Assembly: GCF_005405285.1 (NCBI RefSeq)
Contig: NZ_BJDT01000008.1
Coordinates: 1 to 45,322 of the forward strand
DNA length: 45,322 nt
Origin: Weissella sagaensis
Lineage (GTDB): Bacteria > Bacillota > Bacilli > Lactobacillales > Lactobacillaceae
Reading direction: 5' to 3'
The notes under the pieces were generated by a model. It was given only the letters and a program-made list of their open reading frames with translations. It ran no database searches and had not been told where the DNA came from. Made by a program: the position numbers and the translations under genes. Within the stretch, counting starts at the first letter, position 1. The number at the start of each line of letters is the position of its first letter. Of the stretch, positions 42,309 to 45,322 are shown one piece after another.

Positions 42309-45300
42309 ATGGGTTTAGGTAATAGTCGTTTACATTATAAAATGTACAAAGACGGAAAAAAATGGGTTTTTGCAGGATTAGCCTCAATTACCTTGGGAGT
42401 GGGGTTGATTGGTAGCGATGTAATCGTTCATGCTGATGTTTCAGAAAATTTTCAGACAATGACAAGTAGTAAAAATGATGCGACGAGTGTGCTGTCTTAT
42501 AGTAACGAAGTACCAGATGAGGGTGCAGTATCAAAAGAAGAAGCGTCTTCTTTATCTGAATCTGTGCCAAAACAAGATGTTAAATCAGAAAGCGTCAAAT
42601 CTGGAAAGACTACTGAAGCTGAAGTTACACAGTCTTCTAATAACGAAGTCAATGATAGTTCTGATACTGACAAGAGTGGCATTGAAGACGCTGAGAATTC
42701 TACGAGAGAAACGTCAGTTGCTGATAGTGATGATGAAGAAAGTAGTACTTCTACTAATAATTTGTCTGAAAAGCCTGTTTATGACCAAGCACAGAGCAGT
42801 TCATCTGAGGAAACCGATGAATCTTTAAGTACTAGTGGCAATTTTACTGAAGAAAAAGAAGGAAATTCAGTGAATAGTTTTGATGCTGATAAAAATGTTG
42901 TTAATTCAGATAGTGATATGGTTACTGATGATGTAACAAGTGATTCAGCAGATAAATTAAGTCAACAGGATAATGAAAGTACTGCAGATTTAAATACAAA
43001 TATTTCTCATGAAGAACAAAAAAAAGATGATACTGTTGATGATAACTCAAATTCTAAAAAAACAGAGCAGAATAAAAAAGTAGATATCAATAAAGCAGTC
43101 ACAATTAATTCAGATGAAAAAGTTGTAAACAATAATGTTTCGGCACAAAATGCTAGTGTAAGTGATCCAGATTATCCTAAGGATATGTGGGTTGATCCCG
43201 ATCAAAATCACTATTCATTTTATTATTTGTTAAGTCGTGATAAACGACAACAAATTATTTTATCTACTAATCGTGCAGGATCAGGCATTGTATACGTTCA
43301 TTTAATTGACGCTCGAAATAAAAATGTTCTTGAAGAAAAGACACTAGAAAAGGGGAAGACCGTTAATTTATCAAACGGGACTAAAATTTATAATGATGAC
43401 TATACTGGACTAGTTGCTGGTGGAAGAGAATCTTGGTCACGTGAGTATGCCACTGGAGGCTATAATCCAGGGGTATTGTATAACAAAGTTACTTTTTTCG
43501 TTCCAAAACTAATTACGCAAACGGTATCTTATGTTGATGAGAATGGTAATAATATTGTCGATGTAAACGGCCATGAAATTAAACCTATTACACAAGATGG
43601 ACTAACAGGACAGAAATATACTACTGATGGTCCGAAGTTGGTCAATGGCTACTATAATGAACATTATTTAGTTATACCTGAGAATGCTTCTGGTACAATG
43701 TCGCAATTTGGTACTGTTGGAGATCAGTATGTTAGAGATTTTCATAATGGTTATAAAATAGTCTTTACCGAAGTTGATGGTAAAGGTACAATGGATGCCA
43801 AAATATATGATGCTAAAGGCAATACGGTTTATACAAAATTAGGACTTCAAAAAGATCAAATTATTGAAGGAGCCTATAAATATCCTGAAGGATCGATAAC
43901 TGTTTCTAATCCATATGTTGATCAAACAAAAGATGTTCGATATGTTTACCGTCAACTAGGCTCATTGGTACCTGACGTACCAGGTGTGGACCCAGTGCCA
44001 TATCCAAATGATCCAACGGACCCAACTAAGCCGGGTGAGCCAATTATTCCTGATGTACCAGGTTATACGCCAGTTGATCCATCAGGAAAGCCAGTTACCC
44101 CAGGTGATGGTTATCCCGTTGATCCAACTAAGCCAGGTGACGATACGCCATTGCATTATGAAGCTAATGAGCAACATGCGACCGTCAACTACGTTGATGC
44201 CACAACTAGTCAAACGATTAAGGTTGACCAGCTAACCGGTGCCAGCGATACAACGAGTGATTACCGCACAAACCAGAACATTCAAGACTTGGTTAACCAA
44301 GGTTATGAACTAGTTTCAGATAATTACCCAGCTGACGGGGTGGTCTTCGATCATGACGATGCCGCTAACCAAGAGTATACGGTTACATTGAAGCACAAGA
44401 CGACAACCGTTACGCCTGAAGAACCAGGTAAGCCAGGTGAGCCAATCGATCCTGAGAATCCAGATGGACCAAAGTATCCGGTCGATACGGATTACGCAGC
44501 TTTGCATCACACCGTGAACCAAACGGTTCAATACGTGGATGAAGCTGGGAACGAGGTCTTCGCACCGGTAACTGATCAAGTTAACTTTGACCGCACTGGT
44601 GTGATTGATGAAGTGACTGGTGAAGTGACTTACACTGATTGGCAGGCTGAAAATGACGACAAAGTCTTCGACGCTAAGCCAACCCCAGTAAAGGATGGTT
44701 ACTACGCAGATCAAGCCAGTGTACCAGCCCAAACGGTAACGGCTGATAGTGCTGATCAAACGGCAACAGTGGTTTACCATCAACTAGGCTCATTGGTACC
44801 TGACGTACCAGGTGTGGACCCAGTGCCATATCCAAATGATCCAACGGACCCAACTAAGCCGGGTGAGCCAATTATTCCTGATGTACCAGGTTATACGCCA
44901 GTTGATCCATCAGGAAAGCCAGTTACCCCAGGTGATGGTTATCCCGTTGATCCAACTAAGCCAGGTGACGATACGCCATTGCATTATGAAGCTAATGAGC
45001 AACATGCGACCGTCAACTACGTTGATGCCACAACTAGTCAAACGATTAAGGTTGACCAGCTAACCGGTGCCAGCGATACAACGAGTGATTACCGCACAAA
45101 CCAGAACATTCAAGACTTGGTTAACCAAGGTTATGAACTAGTTTCAGATAATTACCCAGCTGACGGGGTGGTCTTCGATCATGACGATGCCGCTAACCAA
45201 GAGTATACGGTTACATTGAAGCACAAGACGACAACCGTTACGCCTGAAGAACCAGGTAAGCCAGGTGAGCCAATCGATCCTGAGAATCCAGATGGACCAA

Positions 45301-45322
45301 AGTATCCGGTCGATACGGATGT
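42309..45322 (+). CDS. Large mucus-binding-type surface adhesin, 3' end beyond window
   Basis: The frame is open from the ATG at 42309, preceded by AGGAGG (about 42298), to the window end, at least 1004 residues. The N-terminus has a KxYKxGKxW-type signal (YKMYKDGKKWVFAGLASITL, cleaved near VHADVS), typical of wall-anchored Lactobacillaceae proteins. An acidic Ser/Asp/Glu-rich stretch runs to about residue 290. It is followed by a probable ligand-binding domain and a MucBP-like module (TQTVSYVDENGNNIVDVNG). From about residue 549, 276-residue repeats begin, each with a Pro-rich linker (PTDPTKPGEP), a MucBP-like part (ATVNYVDATTSQTIKV) and a Mub_B2-like part (FDRTGVIDEVTGEVTYTDW). A sorting LPxTG motif should lie beyond the window. 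It likely mediates mucus or host adhesion. Confidence 0.88.
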   Translation, partial: MGLGNSRLHYKMYKDGKKWVFAGLASITLGVGLIGSDVIVHADVSENFQTMTSSKNDATSVLSYSNEVPDEGAVSKEEASSLSESVPKQDVKSESVKSGKTTEAEVTQSSNNEVNDSSDTDKSGIEDAENSTRETSVADSDDEESSTSTNNLSEKPVYDQAQSSSSEETDESLSTSGNFTEEKEGNSVNSFDADKNVVNSDSDMVTDDVTSDSADKLSQQDNESTADLNTNISHEEQKKDDTVDDNSNSKKTEQNKKVDINKAVTINSDEKVVNNNVSAQNASVSDPDYPKDMWVDPDQNHYSFYYLLSRDKRQQIILSTNRAGSGIVYVHLIDARNKNVLEEKTLEKGKTVNLSNGTKIYNDDYTGLVAGGRESWSREYATGGYNPGVLYNKVTFFVPKLITQTVSYVDENGNNIVDVNGHEIKPITQDGLTGQKYTTDGPKLVNGYYNEHYLVIPENASGTMSQFGTVGDQYVRDFHNGYKIVFTEVDGKGTMDAKIYDAKGNTVYTKLGLQKDQIIEGAYKYPEGSITVSNPYVDQTKDVRYVYRQLGSLVPDVPGVDPVPYPNDPTDPTKPGEPIIPDVPGYTPVDPSGKPVTPGDGYPVDPTKPGDDTPLHYEANEQHATVNYVDATTSQTIKVDQLTGASDTTSDYRTNQNIQDLVNQGYELVSDNYPADGVVFDHDDAANQEYTVTLKHKTTTVTPEEPGKPGEPIDPENPDGPKYPVDTDYAALHHTVNQTVQYVDEAGNEVFAPVTDQVNFDRTGVIDEVTGEVTYTDWQAENDDKVFDAKPTPVKDGYYADQASVPAQTVTADSADQTATVVYHQLGSLVPDVPGVDPVPYPNDPTDPTKPGEPIIPDVPGYTPVDPSGKPVTPGDGYPVDPTKPGDDTPLHYEANEQHATVNYVDATTSQTIKVDQLTGASDTTSDYRTNQNIQDLVNQGYELVSDNYPADGVVFDHDDAANQEYTVTLKHKTTTVTPEEPGKPGEPIDPENPDGPKYPVDTD
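43953..45322 (+). repeat. 828-bp tandem adhesin repeats
   Basis: Copy 1 covers 43953-44780. Copy 2 begins at 44781 and, as far as can be compared (44781-45320), matches copy 1 base for base. The last two bases of the window (GT) differ from the TA at 44493-44494. Identity at silent sites indicates recent duplication or gene conversion. Such repeats commonly break short-read assemblies. Confidence 0.85.

Noticed and set aside
42475..42828. Alternative-frame ORFs inside the adhesin (also at 43984, 44316, 44812)
   Set aside because: They are out of frame with the adhesin, which has a ribosome site, signal peptide and conserved modules; identical copies at 43984 and 44812 only reflect the repeat.
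1..45322. General sequencing-error explanation for all frameshifts
   Set aside because: Several breaks are at homopolymers, but long genes such as 1790-6028 and the transfer ATPases are intact, and the IS3 and Mga copies have other kinds of damage. It remains possible for the G7 and A5 cases.

Overview
The window looks like mobile, accessory DNA from a Lactobacillaceae bacterium (Lactobacillus, Lactiplantibacillus, Pediococcus or Leuconostoc type). The evidence is low-GC Firmicute coding with strong AGGAGG ribosome sites, a Trs/Tra-type Gram-positive conjugation cluster, IS3, IS30 and IS1380-type insertion sequences, and a KxYKxGKxW-signal surface protein with MucBP/Mub repeats. It is probably a conjugative plasmid or integrated conjugative element. 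No replication gene, integrase or relaxase is visible. Both ends lie in sequence likely to be repeated (a transposase start on the left, adhesin repeats on the right), so the window may be a contig broken at repeats.

Region 1 (1-12.9 kb) is a defence island. A small Cro/C1-type regulator precedes a two-gene restriction-modification locus. One protein carries the methyltransferase TP and CGEG motifs. A 1412-residue partner carries a GIY-YIG-like segment, a DEAD-type helicase and the NPPY motif. A DUF262-type gene follows and is cut off at a decayed IS3 element that carries a MerR fragment. Next come mcrB, mcrC and a regulator frameshifted near its 3' end, then a remnant resembling the tail of a type III restriction subunit. 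Iteron-like repeats lie between the regulator and this remnant.

Region 2 (13.2-15.7 kb) is a leftward set of six small genes, including two neighbouring DpnD/PcfM-like genes. Two related structured elements (14030-14134 and 15466-15576) flank four of them. Each folds as an outer stem enclosing two hairpins. They differ by many compensatory base changes and share an invariant single-stranded TGCTATTTA. This is the strongest candidate for something undescribed.

Region 3 (15.7-37.9 kb) is a rightward conjugation locus. Three near-identical 44-bp promoters, each 44-45 bases from a start codon, drive three transcription units. Unit 1 encodes a coiled-coil protein, an LtrC-like Toprim/ArdC/metalloprotease protein, a Clp-like double AAA+ ATPase, the VirD4-type coupling protein and a VirB6/TrbL-like membrane protein. 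Unit 2 encodes VirB3-like, TrsD, VirB4/TrsE, a cell-wall hydrolase, a thioredoxin-like protein and two VirB8-like membrane proteins. Unit 3 encodes a VirB2-like small membrane protein and a long coiled-coil protein. A FemX-like gene broken at a G7 tract sits between units 1 and 2.

Region 4 (37.9-45.3 kb) holds a GNAT acetyltransferase, an IS30 transposase, a 212-bp MITE-like IS3 derivative, a decayed Mga-type regulator and the 5' part of a large cell-wall adhesin with identical 828-bp repeats.
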